From contig NZ_JAAOLX010000016.1 in assembly GCF_011601265.1 (NCBI RefSeq), forward strand, positions 1 to 56,435: 56,435 bases of DNA. Direction: 5' to 3'. The notes beneath the pieces were generated by a model. The model had not been told where the DNA came from, did no database searches, and saw nothing but the letters and a program-made list of their open reading frames with translations. Positions 35,806 to 44,072 of the stretch are shown here, one piece after another (positions within the stretch are counted from its first letter, which is position 1; each line of letters begins with the position of its first letter). The stretch is from Iodobacter violaceini. GTDB taxonomy: Bacteria; Pseudomonadota; Gammaproteobacteria; Burkholderiales; Chitinibacteraceae. The position numbers and the translations under genes were made by a program.

Positions 35806-36882
35806 ATGATTAAAAATAAATTAATACATATTGAGTATATGCGTGTGTTTTTTGCATTCTGTATTCTAATCGTACATCTTAAGGGTAATATTTTACCTCA
35901 ATGGAATTCTTTACATTTTACAGATGTAAATTTTTTTACGAAGTCAATGTATTTTATTTTTAACTTAGCACCACACGTTGTGAATTGTGGTTTTTTTTGC
36001 GTGAGTGGTTATCTTGTCGCTTTTATACATTGGGATAAAATTTTATCAGGAAGTTTTGATGTCAGAAAATTCATAACTACAAGATTCTACTTGCTTTATT
36101 TGCCATATGTTTTGATTATACTTTTGGGAAGTGTCATTGAGTTTTTATATAGTGGAAAATTGAATTTTTGGGTTAATTTTCAGCAAATTTTCTTTTATGG
36201 GGGGGACTGGCTCAACCTGCCAAAAGTCAATTATTATCTGTGGTTTATGATTTATGAGTTTTGGTTTAGTTTTTTTGTTGTGTCTGCATATTTACTAAAA
36301 AGAGGAGCAACACACAATAAAATATTTGGTGGCTTGCTGATTTTATTATTTTTTATGCTGGTTTTTTTTAAGTTTGACACAGATTTTGTTCTTGCTTGGT
36401 TTGTTTCATTTTTATTTGGCTGCGTGTCAAATAGGATAAGAGTAGTGCCTAATAGATTACTTTGTATAGTATCTATTCTATTTTTTATTGTTCTGTATAA
36501 ATTGTCATCACATTACAATGTGATTGATATTGGATATTTTTCCAAGCTGTTTTTATATGTGTCTTTTGTTATTTTTGGGTATATTCTGGTTGAAAAGAAA
36601 ATGGCGCGATTAGCAAAGAACAGTCTAGAAAAATGTGTGTTAGTTATGTCCAAATATACGTTTTCACTATATTTGACTCAGGGCGTTGTTATTTATCTAT
36701 ATAATATTTATTACGTTCAGGAAAACAGGCTGGATTTTAATGTGTTTAAGGATTTTATGTTCTGTTTTTTATTATGTGTTTTTGTTGCGTACTTATATAA
36801 AAAAACAATAATTGATATGTTTTCATTTTTTATGAAAAAAAATAAATTATTAACTGAGAATGTTAATGCAAAATCTTTATAA
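35806..36882 (+). CDS. Acyltransferase 3 (OafA/WecH-like) membrane O-acetyltransferase
   Basis: An integral membrane protein of 358 residues from ATG 35806 with about ten hydrophobic segments. The N-terminus IHIEYMRVFFAFCILIVHLKG carries the family R near the first membrane helix and the His (in LIVHL) needed for acyl transfer. The family moves acetyl or succinyl groups across the inner membrane onto polysaccharides or lipids. The last 23 bases overlap the next gene. A run of seven G (36199-36205) and several T8 runs occur in it; slippage there would switch it off, though phase variation is only a suggestion. Confidence 0.82.
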   Translation: MIKNKLIHIEYMRVFFAFCILIVHLKGNILPQWNSLHFTDVNFFTKSMYFIFNLAPHVVNCGFFCVSGYLVAFIHWDKILSGSFDVRKFITTRFYLLYLPYVLIILLGSVIEFLYSGKLNFWVNFQQIFFYGGDWLNLPKVNYYLWFMIYEFWFSFFVVSAYLLKRGATHNKIFGGLLILLFFMLVFFKFDTDFVLAWFVSFLFGCVSNRIRVVPNRLLCIVSILFFIVLYKLSSHYNVIDIGYFSKLFLYVSFVIFGYILVEKKMARLAKNSLEKCVLVMSKYTFSLYLTQGVVIYLYNIYYVQENRLDFNVFKDFMFCFLLCVFVAYLYKKTIIDMFSFFMKKNKLLTENVNAKSL

Positions 36883-37405
36883 TTTTAAATTGCCTGAAGG
36901 CTTTCGCGGTAAATCGATGGTATATGTCCAGCTTTGGTGGCTGGTTCAAGCTACTTTATTTCGTTGTTCACCGCAGTTTGCTTATAATTTTCGTGCTTTT
37001 CTATTGCGGTTGTTTGGCGCAAAAGTTGGATTAAAAACTGTAATTCGTCCTACTGCTACTATTACTTATCCATGGAAAGTTGAAATAGGTGATTATTCTT
37101 GGATTGGCGACGATGTTGTGCTTTACAGTCTTGGTAACATTAAAATTGGCGCTAATGTAGTTATTTCTCAGCGCAGTTATTTGTGTGCCGCAGATCATGA
37201 TTATAAGCAAGCCGATTTTCCTATCCGTTCATTCCCAATTATTGTTGAGGACCAGGCATGGTTAGCTACAGACGTTTTTGTTTCTCCTGGAGTTACCATT
37301 GGGCATAACTCAGTTATTGGTGCACGCAGCTCAGTATTTAAGAGTATGCCTGCAGGAATGGTTTGTATGGGGTCGCCATGCAGAGTAGTTAAAAAGCGTG
37401 AGTAG
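36860..37405 (+). CDS. wcaF: WcaF-like colanic-acid-type acetyltransferase
   Basis: A 181-residue hexapeptide-repeat acetyltransferase. The N-terminus NFKLPEGFRGKSMVYVQLWWLVQ and the internal GAKVGLKTVIRPTATITYPW and YLCAADHDYKQADFP segments match the WcaF subgroup of putative colanic acid acetyltransferases, with the catalytic His in CAADHDY and the end GSPCRVVKK. It should acetylate a sugar or lipid-linked intermediate in the cytosol. The start overlaps the acyltransferase 3 gene by 23 bases; a second ATG two codons later is also possible. Confidence 0.88.
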   Translation: MLMQNLYNFKLPEGFRGKSMVYVQLWWLVQATLFRCSPQFAYNFRAFLLRLFGAKVGLKTVIRPTATITYPWKVEIGDYSWIGDDVVLYSLGNIKIGANVVISQRSYLCAADHDYKQADFPIRSFPIIVEDQAWLATDVFVSPGVTIGHNSVIGARSSVFKSMPAGMVCMGSPCRVVKKRE

Positions 37406-37462
37406 CATCTTATTCATAGAATATTGTATTTAAGAGTGTTTGTTAAAAATAGGTATTTTTTT

Positions 37463-38173
37463 ATGAAAAAAGTATTTTATTTAAATTTTATTTTTGTACT
37501 TTCTACAATTAGCCTTTATGCCTGCGGTGGTGGGGCGGGTGAAGATATCAAACCAGCTTCAATTAAAGAGCCCCAAGCTGTAACTGAGAGCAGCCAACCA
37601 TTACGTGATGAGCTTTTAGCCTTGGCGAAACAATATCCCGCTATACAAGGGGGTATATTTTTTTATGGAAGCTCAACATTCACTCGTTGGAATGCAAGCT
37701 TAAATAAAGATTTTCCTGGTTTTAGTGTTGTGCCAAGGGGGTTTGGTGGATCAACATTTTATGATGCACTGCTGTACCTTGATGAGTTTGTGCTGAATTT
37801 TAAGCCAAAAATAATTATTGTTTATGAAGGCGATAATGATATTTATTTTGGAGTGACACCTCAAGGTGTACTTGCAAATGCAAAACTATTTTTGCAGCGA
37901 GTAAAAGTAAAGTCTCCGGCGACGAAAGTAGTTTTTCTATCTCTGAAGCCGAGTATTCAAAGAAAATCGAAATTAACTCTTCAAGTGGAAACTAATTTAT
38001 TGATTAAAAATTTGTGTGATTCTAATGATTGTCATTATGTTGATGTAACATCCCCCATGCTTGATAAAACTGGTAATGTAATTGCAAGTTATTATGATGG
38101 CACTGATGGACTTCATTTTAATCAGAGTGGCTATATTCTTTGGAAAAACATCATAGATAAGTTTTTGAATTAA
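37463..38173 (+). CDS. SGNH/GDSL-hydrolase lipoprotein
   Basis: From ATG 37463 the 236-residue protein has a lipoprotein signal (lipobox LYAC, lipidated Cys21) and so faces the periplasm or surface. The catalytic blocks of SGNH hydrolases follow in order: FYGSSTF with nucleophile Ser71 (Ser70 in place of the usual Asp), RGFGGST (block II Gly), YEGDND with Asn125, and DGLHFN with Asp215 and His218. SGNH proteins in polysaccharide loci deacetylate or transfer O-acetyl groups. It lies between acyltransferase genes in the AT-rich cassette, so trimming or moving acetyl groups on the exported glycan is likely. A longer frame starting at TTG 37424 is not preferred. Confidence 0.85.
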   Translation: MKKVFYLNFIFVLSTISLYACGGGAGEDIKPASIKEPQAVTESSQPLRDELLALAKQYPAIQGGIFFYGSSTFTRWNASLNKDFPGFSVVPRGFGGSTFYDALLYLDEFVLNFKPKIIIVYEGDNDIYFGVTPQGVLANAKLFLQRVKVKSPATKVVFLSLKPSIQRKSKLTLQVETNLLIKNLCDSNDCHYVDVTSPMLDKTGNVIASYYDGTDGLHFNQSGYILWKNIIDKFLN

Positions 38174-38273
38174 ATTATTTTTACTGGGTTAAAGCTGATG
38201 TTTAAATTGTAAGCTTGGCTTTATTGTCTGAAAATTTATTATATTACTTCTTTACTTTTATGCTGGTGTTTAT

Positions 38274-39395
38274 ATGTTGGATAAAAAAGAGTATAAATTC
38301 TGGCTGGATACAATAAGATTTGCTGCTGCGTTTATTGTAGTTTTGGCACATGCAAAACAATGGATGTTTGGAGATTATGGTCAGTTAAGCACCAACTCGC
38401 ATAATTTTTTAATTGCTGCATTTTATGCGATTTGCAGGATTGGAAATGAGGCCGTCATTGTTTTTTTTGTGCTTTCTGGCTATTTGGTTGGTGGAGCAAA
38501 TATAAACAGGATGCTAATTAATAAATTTAATTTTATTGATTATTTGGTTGATCGGTTTTTAAGAATATATGTTCCTTTTATTCCTGCACTTTTATTTAGT
38601 GGAGTTATTGCATTTATCTTTAATAAGAATGTGGATTTTATTGCTTTTTTTGGAAATATTTTTCAATTGCAAGGTATTTTTTTCGAGCCATTTTCTGATA
38701 ATGGACCTTTGTGGTCATTGGCTTATGAATGTTGGTTTTACGTGCTGCTGCCTGTGCTGTATTACCTTGTAAGAGGAAATAAGTTTTCACTGAGTATGTT
38801 TTTTATTCTGATTGTTTTTTTTGCTGTTTTTGTGAAGCTGGATAGTGTTTATTTATACTCCTGGTTAATTGGTGCTGTAGCATTTTTTAATCCACCTGTA
38901 AAATTTAAGAAGCATGTTTTGTTTTTATCGATATTGCTTATGCTTATTGGTGTTGTTCTTATTCAAATTAGTACTGCATCTAAATCAATTGTGGGTGTGC
39001 AGTTTTTTTTGTCTAATCCTTTGTTGGGTTTTTCAAAAATTATATTTTCTGCTGGCTGTGCATTTTTTATACGAATAGTCTCTATTGCTGAACCTCAATC
39101 ACTCTTTTTGGCTAAACTTGAGCATTGTGGATCATATTTGGCAAAATTCTCTTTTACTTTATATTTGACACATTACCCTGTGATTGTTTATTTATCGCCA
39201 TACTTTAAGATTGATAATGGTGTTATTAGTGTTTACTCATTCATAAATTTATTGTTTTTAATATTTGTGTGTGTTTTTGTATCGTATCTTTTTTATTATT
39301 TTTTTGAAAGTAAAACGGCTTTTTATAAGCCGATATTAAAAAATTTTCTGCTTAGATTTTCTATAAATAATAAGCTTTTGGTGATTAAAAATTAA
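38274..39395 (+). CDS. Acyltransferase 3 family membrane O-acyltransferase
   Basis: A 373-residue polytopic protein. The N-terminus FWLDTIRFAAAFIVVLAHAKQW has the Arg and His of the acyltransferase 3 family, and GNEAVIVFFVLSGYLVGG is the second conserved segment. ATG 38274 is preceded by a 100-base gap without a clear ribosome binding site. It differs from the first acyltransferase 3 gene of the locus, so it probably acts on another sugar position or transfers a different acyl group. Its stop is immediately followed by the WcaI start. It is the last strongly AT-rich gene of the cassette. Confidence 0.88.
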   Translation: MLDKKEYKFWLDTIRFAAAFIVVLAHAKQWMFGDYGQLSTNSHNFLIAAFYAICRIGNEAVIVFFVLSGYLVGGANINRMLINKFNFIDYLVDRFLRIYVPFIPALLFSGVIAFIFNKNVDFIAFFGNIFQLQGIFFEPFSDNGPLWSLAYECWFYVLLPVLYYLVRGNKFSLSMFFILIVFFAVFVKLDSVYLYSWLIGAVAFFNPPVKFKKHVLFLSILLMLIGVVLIQISTASKSIVGVQFFLSNPLLGFSKIIFSAGCAFFIRIVSIAEPQSLFLAKLEHCGSYLAKFSFTLYLTHYPVIVYLSPYFKIDNGVISVYSFINLLFLIFVCVFVSYLFYYFFESKTAFYKPILKNFLLRFSINNKLLVIKN

Positions 39396-40673
39396 ATGAA
39401 AATATTAGTTTATGGAATTAACTACTCTCCAGAAATGACTGGTATCGGCAAATACACAGGTGAAATGGCAGAGTGGTTGGCGGCTCAGGGGCATGAGGTG
39501 AGGGTGGTTACTGCTCCGCCATATTACCCGCAGTGGCAGGTGGGTGAGGGCTATTCTGCTTTTCGTTATCAGTATGAAATGAAAGCGGGTGTTAAGGTTT
39601 GGCGTACGCCTTTATGGGTGCCCGGCAAATTAAGCGGAGCCAAGCGTTTATTGCATTTAATGAGTTTTGCACTGAGCAGCCTGCCGGTGATGCTGCGCCA
39701 GATATTCTGGCGGCCAGATGTGGTGTGGATGGCCGCGCCTGCTTTAGTTTGTGCGCCCAATTCCTGGCTTACTGCAAAGCTATCCGGGGCTAAGTGTTGT
39801 ATTCATATTCAGGATTATGAGGTGGATGCGGCTTTTGCCTTGGGCTTATTAAAAAATCAAAAAGCGCGTCGCTTTGCATTGTGGCTGGAGCGTGGTTTAT
39901 TGCGCAGATTTGATCTGGTTTCTACTATCTCTGGCCGGATGATGGATTTGGCCCGCGCAAAAGGGGTAGATCCTAAAAAACTGGTGTTTTTTCCTAATTG
40001 GGTAAAGCTGCCCCCGGCCAGCATTGTTTCGCAGCGCAGTAGTTATCGTGATCATCTGGGTATTGCAGATGATGCGGTGGTGGCCTTGTATTCAGGCAAT
40101 ATGGGCGCAAAGCAAGGCTTAGAGGTGCTGGCTGATACGGCCCGGGCCCTGAAGGATTTGCCAAATATTCAGTTTGTTTTTTGCGGCCAGGGGCCGGGGC
40201 GGGCCGGTTTAGAGCGTATGTGCGCGGGTTTAAGCAATGTGCGTTTTTTAGATCTGCAGCCTATGGAGCAATTGGCAGATTTTCTGGGGCTGGCAGATAT
40301 CCATTTATTGCCTCAGCGTGCAGATGCGGCTGATTTAGTGATGCCATCTAAGCTTACGGGCATGTTGGCAAGCGGGCGGGCTGTGGTGGCAGGGGCTCAG
40401 CCAGGCACAGAGCTGGCAGAAGTCATGCAGGGCTGCGGCCTGGTAGTGCAGCCAGAAAACGCCGTTGCGATGTCTGCAGCTGTTTTATCTTTGGCAAATG
40501 ATCAGACCTTAAGATTAAATTTTGGCATGGCAGGCCGTGCATTTGCAGATGCAACTTTAGATCAGCAGGTTATTTTGGCGTGTTTTGTTGCTTCATTAAA
40601 AAGCGTGGGCGTGGTGTGTAATTTGAATCTTGAGGAAAGTAAGTTGCAGCAAAACTCTGTTGTAGTTGAATAA
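39396..40673 (+). CDS. wcaI: WcaI-family glycosyltransferase
   Basis: A 425-residue GT4 glycosyltransferase of the WcaI (colanic acid) type. The N-terminus ILVYGINYSPEMTGIGKYTG and APPYYPQWQ, together with CIHIQDYEVDAAFALGLLK, are hallmark segments of this subgroup, and the C-terminal domain has ALYSGNMGAKQGLEVLADTA and LVMPSKLTGMLASGRAVVA with the donor-site region. WcaI is thought to add fucose or glucose to colanic acid repeat units. The start is the first base after the preceding stop. The gene is clearly GC-richer than the ten genes before it and uses codons like the core genome. Confidence 0.92.
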   Translation: MKILVYGINYSPEMTGIGKYTGEMAEWLAAQGHEVRVVTAPPYYPQWQVGEGYSAFRYQYEMKAGVKVWRTPLWVPGKLSGAKRLLHLMSFALSSLPVMLRQIFWRPDVVWMAAPALVCAPNSWLTAKLSGAKCCIHIQDYEVDAAFALGLLKNQKARRFALWLERGLLRRFDLVSTISGRMMDLARAKGVDPKKLVFFPNWVKLPPASIVSQRSSYRDHLGIADDAVVALYSGNMGAKQGLEVLADTARALKDLPNIQFVFCGQGPGRAGLERMCAGLSNVRFLDLQPMEQLADFLGLADIHLLPQRADAADLVMPSKLTGMLASGRAVVAGAQPGTELAEVMQGCGLVVQPENAVAMSAAVLSLANDQTLRLNFGMAGRAFADATLDQQVILACFVASLKSVGVVCNLNLEESKLQQNSVVVE

Positions 40674-40904
40674 AAAATATACGCTGTCGAAAGTGTGTTG
40701 CAGAAAACTGTTTCTATATTGATTAATAATTTTATTCTTATAAAGATGATTTTTGTATCAGTAGAATTTAAATTACACTCGTTTAACGCTTTATGATTGT
40801 TTTCTAATGTACATCTGCTCATATAAAAATTAATGTTAAAAGGCGGAGTGTGTTTTTTTAATATTAAATTTTATGTTTAAATTTAACCATAATTTTTTTT
40901 GATA

Positions 40905-40950
40905 TATAATCGTGCTATATTTATTATTCAATCAATAAGGAGGTAGATTA
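40905..40950 (+). promoter_or_regulatory. Promoter -10 and strong ribosome binding site of PEP-CTERM gene
   Basis: TATAAT at 40905-40910 is an exact -10 consensus in an AT-rich gap; no good -35 is visible. AAGGAGGT directly before the ATG at 40951 is a near-perfect ribosome binding site, suggesting high expression of the protein. Confidence 0.5.
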
Positions 40951-41541
40951 ATGAAATCTTATATTGCTGCTGGATTAAGTGCTTTATTTTTGTCGGTGCC
41001 GGCAATGGCGGCAAATGTTACTGTGTTTACTGATAAAGATGCTTGGGCTGCTGCAGTTGGTGGTAGTTTTATTACAGAGGACTTTTCAGATAATAGTCTC
41101 ATTGCTGGCCTTAATGTTAGTGGCACCGGACCTCGTTTTTCTATTTCTGATAACAGGGTAAATGATAGCCTAACAGGACCAAATAGCACGACCATCTCTT
41201 ATAGTGGCAAAACAAAAGGGTTTGGTGGTAATTTCGATCTTACTCCAAGTGGCCCCGGTAAAGGTCTTAAGCTCTCATTATCTGATGGTTCTTTGTTTAA
41301 TTTTACCCTTCCTGATGAGATAAGTAATACTTATGCCGGTCAATTTTTTGGTTTTGTCTCTGATCAGTATTTTAGTACTGTTAAGTTGACTGCCGGCACT
41401 CAAGGTATTTTTCCATCTGAGTCTTATAATTTTGACAATATTGTTATTGCTACAGCCCCAGTGCCTGAGCCTGAAACCTACGCTTTAATGGGTATTGGTC
41501 TGATTGGGCTATTTGCAGCACGTCGCCGAAAAGTAAAGTAA
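40951..41541 (+). CDS. PEP-CTERM sorting-domain surface protein
   Basis: A 196-residue exported protein: signal peptide (SYIAAGLSALFLSVPAMAA), a beta-rich Ser/Thr/Gly domain, and at the C-terminus the PEP-CTERM sorting tail, VPEPETYALMGIGLIGLFA followed by Arg-rich ARRRKVK. PEP-CTERM proteins are cut by exosortase and are linked to exopolysaccharide-making Gram-negative bacteria. It lies at the end of the polysaccharide operon with its own promoter signals and terminator. The domain (FTDKDAWAAAVGGSFITEDFSD) recalls PEP-CTERM proteins of unknown role. No exosortase gene is present in the window. Confidence 0.93.
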   Translation: MKSYIAAGLSALFLSVPAMAANVTVFTDKDAWAAAVGGSFITEDFSDNSLIAGLNVSGTGPRFSISDNRVNDSLTGPNSTTISYSGKTKGFGGNFDLTPSGPGKGLKLSLSDGSLFNFTLPDEISNTYAGQFFGFVSDQYFSTVKLTAGTQGIFPSESYNFDNIVIATAPVPEPETYALMGIGLIGLFAARRRKVK

Positions 41542-41568
41542 GCCCGTTTTTTTGTCTTAGTATAATAT

Positions 41569-41620
41569 CCGCACTTTAGTAATACCATTGCATAAGGTAT
41601 TGCTAATTTGCGGTTTTTTT
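41569..41620 (+). terminator. Terminator of the PEP-CTERM gene
   Basis: CCGCACTTTAGTAATACC pairs with GGTATTGCTAATTTGCGG (three mismatches) around a 9-base loop and is followed by a T7 tract, about 30 bases after the stop. Confidence 0.8.
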
Positions 41621-41727
41621 ATATGCGCGCGAAAAGTGAGTCTGATGGCTTAACTTTTTTTGTATGAGTTGTCATTGCAGGTAGTTAGACCATTTTTATC
41701 TAAACATGCGGTTAAGCAATTGTTTAA

Positions 41728-42435
41728 TCACATGGCCTGCTCGCGGGCCATCTTTTCTTTCAGGTCTTTCCAGAATCTGATCTGGCTCGCGCCGCCTTTT
41801 TTCTGAGTATCACCTGCCCAGATATCATCATCATTAAAGCTGTATACCGGCTCTAAATCTGTGCGTTGTGATGCGGGCTTTATTTCGCCTGTTAAAATAT
41901 CCAGGATATAAGGTTCGGCTTCTGGGGTGGGGTACCATGCCAGTACCATATGGGCTTCATTTATTTTTAGTGCCCGCACATACACCATCCGTAATTGGCC
42001 AGCGGGCGCGCCTAAATCCCTCAGGCTAAAATATTTGGCCGCAGCATAATCTTCGCAATCGCCCGCATTTGATGCCAGCATTTCAACAGGCGTGGCCCAG
42101 TAATCTGTTACACCCCAATGGGCCTGATCGGTTTGGTAGGGGATTTTATTAAAAAAACGATTGGTGTTTTTTAGTGTATTTACCACAGGTGTTTTGGGCG
42201 GACTCCATTGGCCTTGTGCCACTGGCTTTTCTTCCTGAATAAATTCTTTCCATGCCAATAGCCTGGGCACAGCACTTTGCCCCCATCGCTTAGCAATTGC
42301 ACTCAGCAAATTGGCAGAAAACTCGGTGAGGCCTGCCGCCATACTGATTGCGGTGCATAAACTCAGCGCCAGCACAAATAAGCCCACTTTAAAGCGGGCT
42401 TGTTTACGGGCGGGCAGAGCAGGCAATTTATACAT
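41728..42435 (-). CDS. lapG: LapG-type periplasmic transglutaminase-like cysteine protease
   Basis: LapG cuts large surface adhesins to release cells from biofilm, and is restrained by LapD when c-di-GMP is high. The 235-residue protein has an N-terminal export/anchor segment (about 16-34) and the bacterial transglutaminase-like domain: DYWATPVEML, then Cys127 in AGDCEDYA, His162 in EAHMVLAWY and Asp179 in ILDILTG. The spacing 35 and 17 between catalytic residues is that of known LapG enzymes, and the motif IKPASQRTDLEPVY is shared with them. It overlaps the VpsP-like gene by 8 bases. No adhesin with a LapG site is seen in the window. It could alternatively be a locus-specific homologue acting on a matrix protein. 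Confidence 0.9.
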   Translation of the reverse strand: MYKLPALPARKQARFKVGLFVLALSLCTAISMAAGLTEFSANLLSAIAKRWGQSAVPRLLAWKEFIQEEKPVAQGQWSPPKTPVVNTLKNTNRFFNKIPYQTDQAHWGVTDYWATPVEMLASNAGDCEDYAAAKYFSLRDLGAPAGQLRMVYVRALKINEAHMVLAWYPTPEAEPYILDILTGEIKPASQRTDLEPVYSFNDDDIWAGDTQKKGGASQIRFWKDLKEKMAREQAM

Positions 42436-43063
42436 TCAGATCAGGATAGCTGGCCTTTAGCTTTAGCACATTGTCTTTTTGCTGCAGCATGGCTTGTTTA
42501 TACACTTGGCCCATTTGCTGGCGGATTGTAACAGATAGCTTATCCCAATTTTGAAACCCAGCATTCAAAATAGCCAGCTGGCTGTCGGGCTCGTATGGAT
42601 TTAATTGTGATGATCTGATAAGTAATTGCTCAAACTCTGCATCGTGCTGATTCAGATACGCTTTAAATTGCACAATATTGGCCATATTGCTGCCATTATT
42701 AGGCTGTACCTGCAGGGCTGCGCGGTATTGATTAATTGCCTCCTGATAAAACACATCTCTTACCAGTTTAAAATTAGCCGCTTTTAGCCCGCGTAATACT
42801 TGCAGGCGTGCAAGATCTGTATGGTATTGGGCAATATCGGGGCAGGCTATGCTGGCTTTTTCTAAAATATCCCGGGTTTTAATCCATTGGGCCAAATCAA
42901 GTGGCTGCTGCGGCTGGCTTAGCCAGCTTTGTACCTGTTTGCGTGCTTCTAATGTTTTAATATCGTACCAGGCGTATTTAAGGCTGGGCCAGATTGCGAT
43001 ACAGGCCAGCCAGATAGCCAGAGACATAAGCGGCAATACCGCCGCTGATTTTAATTTATTCAT
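42428..43063 (-). CDS. VpsP-like polysaccharide biosynthesis protein
   Basis: A 211-residue protein with one N-terminal membrane segment (about 8-28) and a helical periplasmic part containing TPR-like pairs: a segment around DLARLQVLRGLKAANFKLV and YRAALQVQPNNGSNMANIV. It matches the general form of the VpsP family found in Vibrio polysaccharide clusters, whose role is unclear (assembly scaffold suggested). It starts within the last bases of the PHP phosphatase gene (ATGA overlap) and overlaps lapG, so the three genes form a tight operon. The family call rests on context plus weak similarity. Confidence 0.6.
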   Translation of the reverse strand: MNKLKSAAVLPLMSLAIWLACIAIWPSLKYAWYDIKTLEARKQVQSWLSQPQQPLDLAQWIKTRDILEKASIACPDIAQYHTDLARLQVLRGLKAANFKLVRDVFYQEAINQYRAALQVQPNNGSNMANIVQFKAYLNQHDAEFEQLLIRSSQLNPYEPDSQLAILNAGFQNWDKLSVTIRQQMGQVYKQAMLQQKDNVLKLKASYPDLNV

Positions 43064-43782
43064 ATGCGCTTATTTATAATACCCAATGGGCGTTCAATGG
43101 TCAGCATATCTGCATAATCCTGGCCGTGCTGTGCCATTACAGCGGCATGTCCCAGATGCAGATTAGGGGGGCGATACGCTAAATTATGGCAATCGCTGGC
43201 TAGTAAATAGACCCAGTCTTTTTCTAATAAATAGTCTGCTGTTTTGCGGGCCTTGCTGCCAAATTGATTGCAAAGCGATCCGGCTGTTACTTGCAGCCAG
43301 CAGCCTAAATCAATTAAATGCCGGGCTTTATCCGGCTGGGACTGAATCGCAGCATTGCGCTCCGGGTGGGCAATCAGCGGGCGAATACCCATTTTTAAAA
43401 AATGGCGGATAAATTGCTCGCTGCCCACGGGTATCATTTGGTCTGGAAACTCTAATAGCATGATCTTCATGCCATCCACTTCACCCAGAAAAGGCACTTC
43501 GTTTTTTTCCAGCAGCGGCAAGATATCTTCGCCAAGGCGTACCTCGCCACCTAAATGAATATTCAGCGGAATTTTTTTGCTGGCTAAGTGCAATTTAAAG
43601 ATCGCAATTTCGCATTCAAGTGCTGTGCGCTGGTTATTCCAGCGGGCCGGGTAGATATGGGGGGTTAATACCGCCGTTTTAATGCCATTTTTTACGGCTT
43701 CTGCTGCTAATTGCAGCGCCATTTCCATATCCCTTGGGCCATCATCAATAGTGGGTAGTATGTGGCAGTGAATATCAATCAT
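43060..43782 (-). CDS. PHP-type tyrosine-protein phosphatase (CpsB/Wzb-like)
   Basis: A 240-residue enzyme of the PHP family (CpsB/CapC/YwqE type), which dephosphorylates the tyrosine kinase that controls polysaccharide chain length and export. The metal-binding motifs are clear: DIHCHILPTIDDGP at residues 3-16, TPHIYP, LGGEVRLG, AHPERN and ASDCHN. Its partner kinase lies directly upstream on the same strand (44073-46244), separated by a terminator and 290 bases. This is typical of Gram-positive loci but also occurs in proteobacteria instead of the low-molecular-weight phosphatase Wzb. No membrane segment is present, so it is cytosolic. Confidence 0.9.
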   Translation of the reverse strand: MIDIHCHILPTIDDGPRDMEMALQLAAEAVKNGIKTAVLTPHIYPARWNNQRTALECEIAIFKLHLASKKIPLNIHLGGEVRLGEDILPLLEKNEVPFLGEVDGMKIMLLEFPDQMIPVGSEQFIRHFLKMGIRPLIAHPERNAAIQSQPDKARHLIDLGCWLQVTAGSLCNQFGSKARKTADYLLEKDWVYLLASDCHNLAYRPPNLHLGHAAVMAQHGQDYADMLTIERPLGIINKRI

Positions 43783-44020
43783 GGTGCTTGGTTTTACCTG
43801 GAGTATTGATTGTACTTATGGTGTCAGATATACAATGTTTAATTATCGCACGCTTACGGGTTTGAATCCTGCAATTCTTAGATGGAAAACTGTTTACTAA
43901 AGAAATAGTCAATGGGGCCGCGTGTATGCGCTTGCAATCTTGCCAGAATAACATTTCGTATAAGTGGAATGGATTCGGTTTTTTTCTGCTCTGCAAGGAA
44001 TTAGCAATTGATTTATCATA

Positions 44021-44050
44021 AAAAAAGGGCAACCTTTATAAAAGTTGCCC
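44021..44050 (-). terminator. Terminator of the tyrosine-kinase operon
   Basis: GGGCAAC and GTTGCCC form the core of a hairpin with an A/T-rich loop, and on the minus strand it runs into a T7 tract. It lies 22 bases after the kinase gene, separating the export operon from the phosphatase/VpsP/LapG operon. Confidence 0.85.
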
Positions 44051-44072
44051 CTTTGTTTTACTTTACCGGCTA

